64,000 nt of DNA from assembly GCF_003633775.1 (NCBI RefSeq), contig NZ_RBIN01000002.1, positions 124,001 to 188,000 on the forward strand, written 5' to 3'. Shown piece by piece: positions 25,435 through 35,600 of this stretch (position 1 is its first letter; each line of letters opens with the position of its first letter). The DNA comes from Kushneria sinocarnis (lineage in GTDB: Bacteria; Pseudomonadota; Gammaproteobacteria; Pseudomonadales; Halomonadaceae). The notes under the pieces were generated by a model. That model ran no database searches. It was given only the letters and a program-made list of their open reading frames with translations, and was not told where the DNA came from. Position numbers and translations under genes: made by a program.

Positions 25435-26346
25435 TCACTCATGACGTTCATCCCCCGAACCGGCCACCGACAATCCTTCCTCATAGGCGCCCTCGCCCTC
25501 GTCTTCCTCGTACTCGTGGGCGGCACGGCCACGCACATGAATCGGCGACAGCGGCGCGTTCTGGATCAGCTCGATCAGCCGCTCCCGCGTCAGCTCCAGC
25601 AGCGCCATGAAGGTCACCACCACACCGGCACGACCTTCCTCGGGCGTGAACAGGGCCTCGAAGGGCGTGAAGTGATCCGGGCTGACCCGGTCGAGAATCG
25701 CCATCATCCGTTCGCGGGTCGAGAGCACTTCCCGGGTAATGGTGTGCGCCTGATTGAAATCGGCCCGCTGCATCAGCGACGACAGCGCCCCCAGCAGCTC
25801 GGAGAGCGCCACATCGGGATGACGGACCCGCACCTCGAGCTCGGGGGGCGCTGCTGCCGCCGGATACCAGTCGCGCCCTTCACGGGGCAGTTCGTCCAGC
25901 CCTTCGGCCGCCCTCTTCAGCTGTTCGTACTCCTGCAGCCGCCGCACCAGCGATGCCGTGGGATCCTCTTCATCCTCCTCCTCGCTGGCCGGCGGACGCG
26001 GCAGCAGCGAGCGCGACTTGATCTCCGCCAGCATGGCCGCCATCAGCAGATACTCGGCCGCCAGATCGATGCCGCTGGCCTCCATCAGCTCCACATACTC
26101 GATATACTGATGGGTCACGGCGGCCACGTTGATCGCCAGGATATCCAGATTCTGACGCCGGATCAGGTAGAGCAGCAGATCGAGCGGCCCCTCGAAGGTT
26201 TCCAGAAAGACGCGCAGCGCCTCGGGCGGAATGTAGAGATCCTCCGGGAGCTCGTGCAGCGGCTCGCCACGCACCAGTGCGGCCACCTCCCGCGAAGGCG
26301 CAGCCGATCCATCCCCGGGGGATGATGCATCGAGGGGTTCACTCAT
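25435..26346 (-). CDS. scpA: Segregation and condensation protein A
   Basis: ScpA is the kleisin that bridges SMC heads. The 303-residue product contains the kleisin N-terminal signature FEGPLDLLLYLIRRQNLDIL at about residues 52-71 and YLLMAAMLAEIKSRSLLP further on. A C-terminal winged helix (VVVTFMALLELTRERLIEL) precedes an acidic tail. The N-terminal ~45 residues are variable. It leads the scpA-scpB-rluB operon. A small hairpin ATCCCCG-TGG-CGGGGAT lies just upstream (26383-26399). Confidence 0.94.
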   Translation of the reverse strand: MSEPLDASSPGDGSAAPSREVAALVRGEPLHELPEDLYIPPEALRVFLETFEGPLDLLLYLIRRQNLDILAINVAAVTHQYIEYVELMEASGIDLAAEYLLMAAMLAEIKSRSLLPRPPASEEEDEEDPTASLVRRLQEYEQLKRAAEGLDELPREGRDWYPAAAAPPELEVRVRHPDVALSELLGALSSLMQRADFNQAHTITREVLSTRERMMAILDRVSPDHFTPFEALFTPEEGRAGVVVTFMALLELTRERLIELIQNAPLSPIHVRGRAAHEYEEDEGEGAYEEGLSVAGSGDERHE

Positions 26347-26460
26347 GGCAACGCAAGCAGGATCGTTCAGGGCGGGATGAATATCCCCGTGGCGGGGATG
26401 CCGGCACCCAGTCTATCAGGCCGGGCGGGCGGCGGCATCCCTGCGGCGTGGCCGCCGCTG

Positions 26461-27627
26461 TCAGTCCGATGTCTCGGAGGCGGGCTGACGCACCCGATCA
26501 GGTCTGCGCCGCTCGAAGCGCCGGTAGCGAAACGGCTCGTCACGTTCGGCGTCGATGATCGCAAGCTGCTGGATATCGTCATGATAGGGCGACATCTCGC
26601 AGACCGGGTCCATCTGGGTCGCGTCGCCGGTCATCATCAGCGCCTGACAGCGACAGCCGCCCCAGTCGATCTCGCGACGCTCGCAGCTCTGGCAGGCATC
26701 CGGCAGGAAATCGGTACCGCGAAAGGCATTGAAGGCCGGTGACTGCTGCCAGATTTCCGCCACCGAATGCTCGCGCACGTTCCAGAACTCAAGCCCCGGG
26801 ATGGTCTCGGCGGCGTGACATGGCAGCCCCCTGCCGGAGGGCGTGATGTTGAGCGACTGCCGCCCCCAGCCGTTCATGCACGGCTTGGGCAGGCGCGCAT
26901 AGTAGTCCGGCACCACCGCATCGATGGTCAGCCGCCCCTGCAGACGCTGACGCGCGGCCTCGACCCGGTCGATCGCCTCCATCACCTGCCCGCGCCGCGG
27001 CATCAGCGCCGCCCGGTTGACCAGGGCCCAGCCGTAGTACTGGGCGTGGGCGATCTCGAGCCGGCGGGCATCCAGCGCCAGCGCCAGCTCGACGAAATCG
27101 TCGATCTGGTGGATGTTGGCGCGGTGGATCACCGCATTGACGGTCAGCGGCAGCCCCAGCGCGCGTACCTCGCCGGCAAAGGCCCGTTTTCTTGCGTGTG
27201 CCCCGGGCAGGTTGGAAACCTGCTCGGTCACCTCGGCCGTCGCGCCCTGGAAGGAGAGCTGCACGTGATCGAGCCCGGCATCATACAGTTCCCGGAGCTT
27301 CTCCGGCGTGATATTGACCCCGGCGGTGATCAGATTGGAGTAGAGCCCCACCTCGGCGCAGGTTCTGACCAGCTCGACCAGATCGCGCCGGGCCGCCGGC
27401 TCGCCACCGGAAAGATGCACCTGCAGCACGCCGAGTTCGGCCGCCTCGCGCAGCACCCGCTGCCAGGTGGCGGTATCAAGCTCATCCGACCGGCGTTCGA
27501 GCTCGACCGGATTGGAGCAGTACGGACACTGCAGCGGGCAGCGATGGGTCAGTTCGGCCAGCATCCCCATCGGCGGGGCAATGGCCGGTGCAGCAGTCTC
27601 TGCAGTCGTTGTCGCGGCGTTGCTCAT
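26461..27627 (-). CDS. pqqE: PqqA peptide cyclase, radical SAM enzyme
   Basis: PqqE forms the C-C bond between the Glu and Tyr of the PqqA precursor, the first step of pyrroloquinoline quinone synthesis. The 388-residue protein has the radical-SAM cluster motif CPLQCPYC near residue 31. The auxiliary-cluster Cys residues in the SPASM region lie near the C-terminus ([19 protein letters not shown]). Its start overlaps the pqqD stop by 4 nt, and PqqD is its peptide chaperone. It is the last gene of pqqABCDE. Confidence 0.95.
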   Translation of the reverse strand: MSNAATTTAETAAPAIAPPMGMLAELTHRCPLQCPYCSNPVELERRSDELDTATWQRVLREAAELGVLQVHLSGGEPAARRDLVELVRTCAEVGLYSNLITAGVNITPEKLRELYDAGLDHVQLSFQGATAEVTEQVSNLPGAHARKRAFAGEVRALGLPLTVNAVIHRANIHQIDDFVELALALDARRLEIAHAQYYGWALVNRAALMPRRGQVMEAIDRVEAARQRLQGRLTIDAVVPDYYARLPKPCMNGWGRQSLNITPSGRGLPCHAAETIPGLEFWNVREHSVAEIWQQSPAFNAFRGTDFLPDACQSCERREIDWGGCRCQALMMTGDATQMDPVCEMSPYHDDIQQLAIIDAERDEPFRYRRFERRRPDRVRQPASETSD

Positions 27628-27908
27628 GCCACCTCCATGACGCCCTTGTCGATCAGCGATCGGAACAGGGCGAGCACATCATCGTGAATTCGCTGCCGCT
27701 CGGCATCAAAGCTGATGGCCAGATCGTCGATGATACCGGCCACGCTGCGCTCGCCATCGACCCGCTCGACCACGGCATGGGCAATGGCATCGAGCTGAAA
27801 CACACGCTCCGGCGCCAGCAGCACCCAGCCGCCGCGCGCCTGATCGTGGCGCAGCCGTACCCCGCGGGGCAGCCGCACGACCGTGGCCTCGGCGAGCCCC
27901 CCGCTCAT
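27624..27908 (-). CDS. pqqD: PQQ biosynthesis peptide chaperone PqqD
   Basis: PqqD is a small winged-helix RiPP recognition element that binds the PqqA peptide and delivers it to PqqE. The 94-residue product shows [29 protein letters not shown], given here only to locate it at the N-terminal half, and the helix [13 protein letters not shown]. Length and motif order match the family. It overlaps pqqC and pqqE by 4 nt each. Confidence 0.93.
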   Translation of the reverse strand: MSGGLAEATVVRLPRGVRLRHDQARGGWVLLAPERVFQLDAIAHAVVERVDGERSVAGIIDDLAISFDAERQRIHDDVLALFRSLIDKGVMEVA

Positions 27909-28678
27909 GGGGTGGCTCCGGCGATCAGACCCTGCTCGCCCTCCCAGGCCCCCGGCGGCACATGCCCGTGCACATAGGCATGCTGCAGCGCATCGAGCAT
28001 GCTCCAGAGCACATCACACTTGAACTCGAGTGCCGCCATCACTGCCTGCTGCTGATCGGGTCGCCGGGCGTGCTCGCGCACATAGCCCAGCGCCATTTCG
28101 GCATCACGCGGCGCCTGGGTCAGCCGTGGCTGAAAATAGGCCAGCGTCTCCTCGGAGATGAAATCGTAGTGCGCCAGCATGCCGGAGACGCGGGTCCCGA
28201 TCACCTTCGGCGAGAACAGTTCGGTCAGTGACGAGGCGATCGCCTCGAGCAGGCTGCGATCGCGCACGAAGTGCACATAGGCATCCACCGCAAACCGGGT
28301 GCCGGGCAGGATGGCCCGGCCCGACTGCACCAGCTCGCGCTCGAGGCCGAGCCCGTCGGTCAGCTTCAGCCAGCGCTCGATGCCGCCCTCGCCCGGCGCC
28401 TCGCCATCATGATCCACCAGCCGGGTGCGCCATTCGCGGCGCCACTCGGGATCCTCGAGACGCGCCATCAGCGAGGCGTCCTTGATCGGAATCATCGCCT
28501 GGTAATAGTAGCGGTTGAGCGCCCAGGCCCGGACCTGGCGCCGATCGAGTTCACCGTTCTGCAGCATCAGCTGAAAGGGGTGACGATGATGATAGCGCTG
28601 CTCGCCGATCTCGCGCAGCCGCGCTTCAAGCGCATCGGCGCCGAGCGGCTCGGCCGCCGTTCCGGACGGCTGATTCAA
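27905..28678 (-). CDS. pqqC: Pyrroloquinoline-quinone synthase
   Basis: PqqC is a cofactor-free oxidase that catalyses ring closure and the eight-electron oxidation giving PQQ. The 257-residue all-helical protein has the family blocks YHHRHPFQLMLQNGEL, WALNRYYYQAMIPIKDA and EREDP-type LEDPEWRREWRTRLVDHDG, with the TGSRFAVDAYV-like GTRFAVDAYVHFVRD later. It overlaps pqqB and pqqD by 4 nt, consistent with a coupled operon. Confidence 0.95.
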   Translation of the reverse strand: MNQPSGTAAEPLGADALEARLREIGEQRYHHRHPFQLMLQNGELDRRQVRAWALNRYYYQAMIPIKDASLMARLEDPEWRREWRTRLVDHDGEAPGEGGIERWLKLTDGLGLERELVQSGRAILPGTRFAVDAYVHFVRDRSLLEAIASSLTELFSPKVIGTRVSGMLAHYDFISEETLAYFQPRLTQAPRDAEMALGYVREHARRPDQQQAVMAALEFKCDVLWSMLDALQHAYVHGHVPPGAWEGEQGLIAGATP

Positions 28679-29604
28679 GGTTCGATCTCCATGCCGTCAA
28701 AGGCAATCTCCCAACCGGCCTGTTCGGCCTCGCGCCGTTCGGGCGAGTCCTCGATCAGCACCGGGTTGGTATTGTTGATATGCACGAATATGCGCCGCCC
28801 CAGCGTCAGCCCGGCCAGGGCCGCGATGCTGCCCGCGGCACCGGACATGGGCATGTGCCCCATGCGCTGACCGGTCTTGCGGCCGACGCCGGCGGTAATC
28901 ATCTCGTCATCGCGCCACAGGGTGCCATCGAACAGCAGCGCATCGGCACCGTCGAGTCGCGTCGCCAGCGCAGGCGTCAGCGTCGCACAGCCCGGGATGT
29001 AGTAGAGCCGCTGGCCCTGGTGGCTGAACTCCACGCCGATGGTTGCCTCGCCCTCGGCGCCGATTTCGACTTCATCGCCTTCCAGATAGAGCGCGGTCTT
29101 GCCGGGAACGGCAAATATGCGGACCGCGAGCCCGGGCAGCAGCTCGACACTACTGTCGAGTGCCACGTCAAAACGCTCGACACAGTCGGGCGCCAGCACG
29201 TTGAAGATCGGGTTGTGGCGCAGTACCCCGTGAATCTCGGGCGTGGCATACAGCCGCCATGGCGAGCGCTCGCGCAGGCTGAGCAGCCCCGCCACGTGAT
29301 CGACATCGCCGTTGGTCAGCAGAACCGATTCGATCGGCGTATGACGATCGCCGCTGCCCTCGCGGGGATGCAGCGCCGGTTCACGATGCAGCTGGGTCAG
29401 GACTTCAGGGGCGCAGTTGATCAGCGCCCAGCGCTGACCATCCACGGAAACCGCGAGAGAGGACTGGGTCCGCGGCGTGACCCGGTCCGGCTCGGTGCGC
29501 GCGAGGCGACAGACCTCGCAGCGGCAGTTCCATTGGGGCAGGCCGCCACCGGCGGCCGCCCCCAGCACGCGAATCCGCAGGCGCGGGGTGCTGGCATTGC
29601 TCAA
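28675..29604 (-). CDS. pqqB: PQQ biosynthesis protein PqqB
   Basis: PqqB is a metallo-beta-lactamase-fold hydroxylase acting on the cross-linked Glu-Tyr intermediate. I start it at a TTG (29604) that overlaps the pqqA stop as TTGA. The protein then reads MSNASTPRLRIRVLGAAAGGG, close to known PqqB N-termini, and has 309 residues. Motifs are GLPQWNCRCEVCRLAR near residue 23 and the metal-site loop LLTNGDVDHVAGLL. FDGTLWRDDEM is near the C-terminus. No ATG gives a fitting N-terminus, and a longer 5' extension in this frame is not homologous. Confidence 0.93.
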   Translation of the reverse strand: MSNASTPRLRIRVLGAAAGGGLPQWNCRCEVCRLARTEPDRVTPRTQSSLAVSVDGQRWALINCAPEVLTQLHREPALHPREGSGDRHTPIESVLLTNGDVDHVAGLLSLRERSPWRLYATPEIHGVLRHNPIFNVLAPDCVERFDVALDSSVELLPGLAVRIFAVPGKTALYLEGDEVEIGAEGEATIGVEFSHQGQRLYYIPGCATLTPALATRLDGADALLFDGTLWRDDEMITAGVGRKTGQRMGHMPMSGAAGSIAALAGLTLGRRIFVHINNTNPVLIEDSPERREAEQAGWEIAFDGMEIEP

Positions 29605-29678
29605 AATTCGGCAGGCAGATAGTCGTTGACTTCCATGCCCACGCAGACTTCCTTGACTTCGGGGGTCGTCCAGCTCAT
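29601..29678 (-). CDS. pqqA: PQQ precursor peptide PqqA (25 residues)
   Basis: PqqA is the ribosomal peptide from which PQQ is built. The 25-residue peptide starts MSWTTPEVKEVCVG and carries the obligatory Glu-X3-Tyr as EVNDY (Glu 16, Tyr 20), the two residues joined by PqqE. The ATG at 29678 has CAGGAG 6 nt upstream. Its stop codon overlaps the TTG start of pqqB. It is too short for most gene finders; recognition rests on the Glu/Tyr spacing and position. Confidence 0.92.
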   Translation of the reverse strand: MSWTTPEVKEVCVGMEVNDYLPAEF

Positions 29679-29727
29679 GGGAAACTCCTGATTGTGGGTA
29701 AAACACGGGCCGCTCGCGCGGCGGAGG

Positions 29728-29758
29728 GTATTGCCGGTTCGGCAATACGCCCATTGTA
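29728..29758 (-). promoter_or_regulatory. pqq operon promoter with palindrome at the start site
   Basis: On the minus strand an extended -10 element TGC-TACAAT lies at 29753-29758, with a weak -35 (TTAAAT) 17 bp further up. Immediately downstream a 9-bp perfect inverted repeat GTATTGCCG-GTT-CGGCAATAC (29728-29748) spans the expected start site. It could be an operator or a leader hairpin. There is no T-run after it, so it is not a terminator. Confidence 0.5.
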
Positions 29759-29795
29759 GCAAATCGCCTTACGAGATTTAACGCATAATGCGACT

Positions 29796-31610
29796 TCAAC
29801 CGGCACTGTCGGCAGTCCGATAGCGACCCTCATAGTCGAACAGCTTGTCGCGCACCTGCCAGTAGCGTCCCACCCGGCGGCCGATCACGAAATCCGCGGC
29901 GCGCAGTCGATGCTGCTGGCCGAGCACCTCCTCGATCGAGGCCGGTCGCCAGTCGATCCCGGGAGCGCGCAGGTGGTGGCGCAGAAAGGCGGCATGAAAG
30001 GCACCCCGCTGGGCAGCCGTCTCCATGGCAAACCACTCCTCCAGCGTCGCGCCCTCCTCGTCGTGATGGGTGATCTTCAACCGCCGCAGTCCCCGACCGT
30101 TGACGGTCTCCTCCAGCGTCATGCCGCTGACCCGCAGCACCCTGGCATCGCGCAGGCGCAGGGCCTCGCGCAGCTTGTCATCGGCATCCACCAGCAGCCT
30201 CTGACAGCCGCCACAGCGGCGTGCCGCGATATCGTTTTCCGTCCCGCACTGATCACACACCTTGTAACGGAAGCGGAAATCACACTGGCGCACATCCTGC
30301 CCGGCGGTCGCCGCCTCACCGGAGACGGGCTCGCCCTGCGCATCGACCAGCCCCTGACAGCGCCGGCCGTAGTGCTCGATGACCAGCTCGCCATCGCGCT
30401 TGCCCCAGAAGATGTTGGCAAAACCGCACTGCGGGCACTCGACCTGCACCGGCTCGCTGTCGCCGGGCGGTTTCGGCGCAGCGATCTCGGGGGCGTAGAG
30501 CTGCCAGGGATTGCCGGCATAATCGAGGATCAGACAGTCCTGCTTGCCGGGCGCCAGCCGCAGCCCGCGGCCGGCAATCTGCTGATAGAGACCGACCGAC
30601 TCGGTGGGCCGCAGAATGGCGATCAGATCGACATGGGGGGCATCGAAACCGGTGGTCAGTACCGAAACGTTGACCAGGTATTTCAGCGCCCTGCGCTTGA
30701 AGGCATCGATCAGCCGCTCGCGCTCGTCGCCGGGGGTCGCGCCGGTAATCAGTGCAGTGGCCTCCCCGGGCAGGTAGCCGACGATCTCCTCGGCATGCGC
30801 CACGGTGGCGGCAAAGATCATCACCCCCTGCCGGTCACGGGCATGCGCCAGCACATCCTCGATGATCTGCGGGGTAGCGCGATTGCCGCAGACCACCCGA
30901 TCGAGCTCCTCCTCGGCGAAGCGTCCGCCCCGCTTCGGTTCGAGCCGGGAAAAGTCGTACATCGCCAGGGTGGCATCGATGCGCTTCGGTTCGGCGAGAT
31001 AGCCCTGGCGCACCATCACGCGCAGCGGCTGCTCGAAGACACAGGCCCGAAAGAAGGCGCTGTCGGGACCGCACACCATGCCGTGGTAGTGGCGGTGGTA
31101 GATAAAGCCCTGCCCCAGCCGATAGGGGGTAGCGGTCAGTCCCAGCACCTTGAGATCCGGGTTGACCGATCGCAGATGATCAATGACGCGACGATAGCTC
31201 GAGGGTCTGGCCGGCCGGCGCTCGGTATCGGCCACATCCGATGGCACACGATGACACTCGTCGATCACCAGCAGGGTAAAGGCCCCATCGGCGAAGGCCC
31301 GGGGATGGTTGACCACCGACTGCACCGAGCCGAACACCACCTGCCGGGTGCTCTCGCGTCGCCCCAGTCCGGCACTGAAGATATCGGCATGCAGGCCGTA
31401 GGCCTCATACTTGGCATGATTCTGTTCGACCAGCTCGCGCACATGGGCCAGTACCAGTACCCTGCCCCGGGCCAGCCGGGCCAGCTCGGCAATGACCAGA
31501 CTCTTGCCACTGCCGGTGGGCAGGACCACGACAGCCGGCTCGCTGCTGCCACGAAAGTGATGCAGCACCCGGGTCACGGCCTCCTGCTGATAGGGTCGCA
31601 GGGCTACCAT
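29796..31610 (-). CDS. radD: DEAD/DEAH-box ATPase RadD
   Basis: RadD (YejH) is a superfamily-2 ATPase acting in DNA crossover and double-strand break repair with RecA and SSB. The 604-residue call starts at the ATG at 31610 ([12 protein letters not shown]), where AGGTGA is 7 nt upstream; ATG 6 nt earlier is too close to it. Motif I is LPTGSGKS, motif II DECHR, motif III LTATPYR and motif [16 protein letters not shown] zinc-binding Cys cluster (about residues 395-480: CPQC, CQG, CDF, CDQC, CGGC) follows. Similarity to E. coli RadD is high throughout. Confidence 0.95.
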   Translation of the reverse strand: MVALRPYQQEAVTRVLHHFRGSSEPAVVVLPTGSGKSLVIAELARLARGRVLVLAHVRELVEQNHAKYEAYGLHADIFSAGLGRRESTRQVVFGSVQSVVNHPRAFADGAFTLLVIDECHRVPSDVADTERRPARPSSYRRVIDHLRSVNPDLKVLGLTATPYRLGQGFIYHRHYHGMVCGPDSAFFRACVFEQPLRVMVRQGYLAEPKRIDATLAMYDFSRLEPKRGGRFAEEELDRVVCGNRATPQIIEDVLAHARDRQGVMIFAATVAHAEEIVGYLPGEATALITGATPGDERERLIDAFKRRALKYLVNVSVLTTGFDAPHVDLIAILRPTESVGLYQQIAGRGLRLAPGKQDCLILDYAGNPWQLYAPEIAAPKPPGDSEPVQVECPQCGFANIFWGKRDGELVIEHYGRRCQGLVDAQGEPVSGEAATAGQDVRQCDFRFRYKVCDQCGTENDIAARRCGGCQRLLVDADDKLREALRLRDARVLRVSGMTLEETVNGRGLRRLKITHHDEEGATLEEWFAMETAAQRGAFHAAFLRHHLRAPGIDWRPASIEEVLGQQHRLRAADFVIGRRVGRYWQVRDKLFDYEGRYRTADSAG

Positions 31611-31688
31611 GTCCATATCACCTGTTTCCGGTTCCGTGGGCCCGGGCAGAGACCCGCGGAACGTCATTCATCATCGAGGAGTCAGCTC

Positions 31689-32102
31689 ATGCAACCCAAT
31701 GCGCAACTGGCGCACTATCTGCACGACCTGCAGTCGCAGTCCCATGATTGCGAGCTGATCGATTCCCATGCGCTGCGCATCACCCATGAAGGACTGGAGT
31801 TCGTGCTGGTGGTCGCCGAGGATGAACCCGCCTTCTTCCAGCTGATGCTCCCCGGTGCCTGGCAGGCCGGCGCCGGCAGTGACCGGACCGCCCTGCTGGA
31901 AGCCACCAATGATGTCATGAACACCCTGAAGGCCGCCAAGCTGGTCATTCACGGCGAAGGCATCCATGTCAGTGTCGAGCAGTTCGTCGAAGGCCCCGAG
32001 CAGGGCGTGGCGCTGCTGCCCGGCATGCTCGAGCTGCTGCGCAGCGCCGTGGCCGAACTGCACGAGCGTCTCGGCATGGGGGAAGCCCCCCGGGTGCACT
32101 AG
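31689..32102 (+). CDS. Uncharacterised protein, YbjN/CesT-like fold suspected
   Basis: The 137-residue protein begins MQPNAQLAHYLHDLQSQSHD and has alternating strands and helices (LEFVLVVAEDEPAFFQLMLPG, then ATNDVMNTLKAAKLVIHG and a long C-terminal helix). This order resembles the YbjN/type III chaperone-like fold, but I cannot confirm it by sequence alone. The ATG at 31689 has GAGGAG upstream. It is divergent from radD with a 78-bp gap. No catalytic motif or membrane segment is visible. Confidence 0.75.
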   Translation: MQPNAQLAHYLHDLQSQSHDCELIDSHALRITHEGLEFVLVVAEDEPAFFQLMLPGAWQAGAGSDRTALLEATNDVMNTLKAAKLVIHGEGIHVSVEQFVEGPEQGVALLPGMLELLRSAVAELHERLGMGEAPRVH

Positions 32103-32243
32103 GCTGTATGACGCGGGGTGTGTTGCGTTGTCGCCACCGGGCAGCGACAGTAGTACAGGCAGCAGTCCGACATCATCCACGAGCGGCAGGCCCACCCGCG
32201 TCTTCTGCGGAATGACGCCGCCGCTCGCAACAGGGAGAGAGCA

Positions 32244-32564
32244 ATGAGTGACTCCACGGGACAATTCGTGGTCATCGCCGAATTCAGCGTCAAGGAAGGG
32301 GAACGGGATGCCTTTCTGGCGCTCGCCTACAACGACGCCAACGAATCGCTGGCCAATGAGCACGGCTGCCACGAGTTCGATGTACTGGTCCCTGAGGATG
32401 GCAGCAGCCGGGTGATCCTGCACGAGGTCTATACCGACCGCGCGGCCTTCGAGCAGCATACGCAGATGCCGCACTATGCGCCCTTCCAGGAAGGCACGGC
32501 GCCGCTGCTGGCCGACGAGCCGGTGGTGCGCTTCTTCAATCGGGCAGAGCGTCCGCAGAACTGA
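32244..32564 (+). CDS. ABM-domain (YgiN-like) putative monooxygenase
   Basis: The 106-residue protein has the antibiotic-biosynthesis-monooxygenase ferredoxin-like fold: an N-terminal strand QFVVIAEFSVKEGERDAFLA, then EHGCHEFDVLVPEDG and VILHEVYTDRAAFEQHTQMPHY. The last of these is the hallmark helix of the family. Members such as YgiN oxidise quinols; others are heme oxygenases, and the substrate here is unknown. GGGAGAG lies 5 nt before the ATG. A strong terminator follows. Confidence 0.88.
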   Translation: MSDSTGQFVVIAEFSVKEGERDAFLALAYNDANESLANEHGCHEFDVLVPEDGSSRVILHEVYTDRAAFEQHTQMPHYAPFQEGTAPLLADEPVVRFFNRAERPQN

Positions 32565-32598
32565 TGCTGCCCCGGTAGCGGGCCCGCGGGCCCGGCAA

Positions 32599-32629
32599 CG
32601 CCCCGCCGGCCTGCCCGGCGGGGCGTTTT
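32599..32629 (+). terminator. Rho-independent terminator after the ABM gene
   Basis: An 11-bp perfect stem CGCCCCGCCGG / CCGGCGGGGCG with a 5-nt loop is followed by TTTT on the plus strand. It lies between the convergent ABM gene and purL. Confidence 0.85.
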
Positions 32630-32645
32630 CATGCAAGCCGGACCG

Positions 32646-35600
32646 TCAGCCCAGCCACCGCCGGGCATTGCGGAACAGCCGCATCCAGCCGCCATCCTGC
32701 GTCCAGCCGTCGGGCTGCCAGGAGTTGGTGATCGCCCGCGCCACCCGTTCCGGGTGCGGCATCATGATGGTGACCCGACCATCCTCGCTGGTCATGCCGG
32801 TGATGCCGGCCGGCGAGCCATTGGGGTTGGCGGGATAGCGGGTGGTGAGTTCGCCGTGATTGTCGATGTAGCGCAGCGCCACCGTGCCGCTGTTCTGGGC
32901 GCGGCGCAGATGGCCATCATCGCGGAAGCTCGCCAGTCCTTCACCATGCGCCACGGCAATCGGCAGCGTCGAGCCCGCCATGCCGTCCAGCAGGATCGAC
33001 GGGCTGCGCTCGATGCGCACCATCGACACCCGCGATTCGAACTGCTCGGAGCGATTGCGCACGAAGGTCGGCCAGTGCTCGGTGCCCGGAATCAGCTCAC
33101 GCAGCCGGGCGAACATCTGACAGCCGTTGCACACGCCCAGCGCAAAGGTATCCTCGCGCTCGAAGAAGGCGGCAAACTGATCGCGGGCGCGCGTATTGAA
33201 CAGGGTCGACTTCGCCCAGCCACCGCCGGCGCCCAGCACGTCCCCATAGGAGAAGCCGCCACAGGCCACCGCACCGCGGAAGTCGGCCAGATCGACCCGG
33301 CCGGCGAGAATATCCGACATGTGCACATCGATCGCCTCGAAGCCGGCCCGATCGAATCCGTGGGCCATCTCCAGCTGACCATTGACCCCCTGCTCCCGCA
33401 GGATGGCCACCTTCGGCGCTGCACCGGTATTGATGTAGGGCGCTGCCACATCCTCGTCAACATCAAACGAGAGATTGGCGGAGAGCCCGGGATCACGGCT
33501 GTCCAGCAGGCTGTCGAACTCCTGATCGGCACATTCGGGATTGTCGCGCAGGCGCTGCATGCGGTAGCTGGTTTCGCTCCAGCTGCGCATCGCCTCGACC
33601 CGCGGCATCTCGATCAGCGGTTCGCCGAACAGCGTGACCCGCAGCTGATCGTCCTCGGAGAGGCGCGCCACCACCCCCGAGCAACCGCCCAGACCACTGG
33701 CGGAGAGCTGCGACAGCACCTCTTCGGTATCCTCGCGGCGCACCTGGATGACGACACCGGGCTCCTCGTTGAACAGCACTTCCATCGCCTGCAGCGGCTG
33801 ATCGACCAGCCAGTCCAGCCCGATGGTCACGCCGACATGGCCGGCAAAGGCCATTTCGGCGATGGTCACCAGCATGCCGCCATCACTGCGGTCATGATAG
33901 GCCAGCAGCCGGCCGTCGCGATTGAGCCCCTGGATCACCGCGAACAGCGCCCTGAGGTCCTCGGGATCGTCGAGATCCGGGGCCTCGTTGCCGACCTGGC
34001 CGTAGACCTGCGCAAGCGCCGAGGCTCCCAGCCGATTCCGGCCGCGGCCGAGATCGACCAGGATCAGGTCGGTATCACCGGCATCGGTGCGCAGCTGCGG
34101 GGTCAGGGTGCGCTGCGCATCGACCACCGGTGCGAAGGCGGTGGCGATCAGTGACAGCGGCGCGGTGACCGCCTTGTGCTGGCCCTCCTCCTGCCAGGCG
34201 GTCTGCATCGACATCGAATCCTTGCCGACCGGAATCGCCACCCCGAGCGCCGGGCAGAGCTCCATCCCCACGGCGTGCACGGCGTCATACAGCGCCTGAT
34301 TCTCGCCGACATGGTCGGCGGCGCTCATCCAGTTGGCGGAGAGGCGAATATCGCCAAGGTGCTCGATCGGCGCTGCCATCAGGTTGGTAATCGCCTCGGT
34401 CACCGCCAGTCGCGCCGAGGCCGCCGCCGAGATCAGCGCGGTCGGCGCACGCTCGCCGACCGCCATGCCCTCGCCGGCATGGGTATCGTAGGCGGCGGTC
34501 GTCACCGCGCAGTCCGCCACCGGCACCTGCCAGGGGCCGACCATCTGATCCCGCGCGGTCATGCCACCGATCGAACGATCACCGATGGTGATCAGAAAGC
34601 CCTTGGAAGCCACCGCCGGAAGCCTCAGCACCCGGGCCAGGGCCTCGTGCAGATCGAGGTTGTCGAGCATCACCCCGGGCAGTTCGGGTTCGTGGCGCTT
34701 GAAGCTGCGACTCATCTTCGGCGGCTTGCCGAACAGCACATCCATCGGCAGGTCGATCGGGGTGCTCTCGAAATGACGATCGGTGACCGTCAGGCGGTGG
34801 GCCTCGGTCGCCTCGCCGACCACCGCAAACGGGCAGCGCTCACGCTCGCAGAGCGCCTCGAAGCGCGCCAGCTCGTCCGGTGCCACCGCCAGTACATAGC
34901 GCTCCTGGGCCTCGTTGCACCAGATCTCCAGCGGACTCATGCCGGGTTCGGCGCTCTGCACGTCGCGCAGCTCGAAACGGCCGCCACGGCCGCCATCCTT
35001 GACCAGCTCCGGCAGCGCGTTGGAGAGCCCGCCGGCGCCGACATCATGAATGAAGACAATGGGATTGGCCTCGCCCAGCGCCACGCAGCGATCGATCACC
35101 TCCTGGGCGCGCCGCTCCATTTCGGGGTTGTCGCGCTGCACCGAGGCGAAATCGAGTTCGGCGCCGGTACTGCCCGAGGTCACCGAGGAGGCCGCGCCGC
35201 CACCGAGACCGATCAGCATCGCCGGCCCCCCCATCACGATCAGTTTCGCGCCGGCAGGAATCTCGCCCTTGCTGACATGCTCGTCGCGAATGTTGCCGTA
35301 ACCGCCGGCCAGCATGATCGGCTTGTGATAGCCGCGCCGCTCGATCCCGCCCTGCCCGATGAAATCGTGCTCATAGGTGCGAAAGTAGCCGTTGAGTGCG
35401 GTACGGCCGAATTCATTATTGAACGAGGCCGCGCCGATCGGTGCTTCCAGCATGATGTCCAGCGCACTGCGGATCCGTTCGGGCTTGCCGTAGTCGAACT
35501 CCTCCCACGGCTGGATGAACTCGGGAATGCGCAGATTGGAGACCGAAAAGCCGGTCATGCCGGCCTTGGGCTTGCCACCGCGGCCGGTGGCACCCTCGTC

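Noticed and set aside
29910-31688. Long plus-strand open frame opposite radD running into the small gene at 31689
   Set aside because: Only the last 137 codons behave like a protein, with their own ribosome site; the rest mirrors radD.
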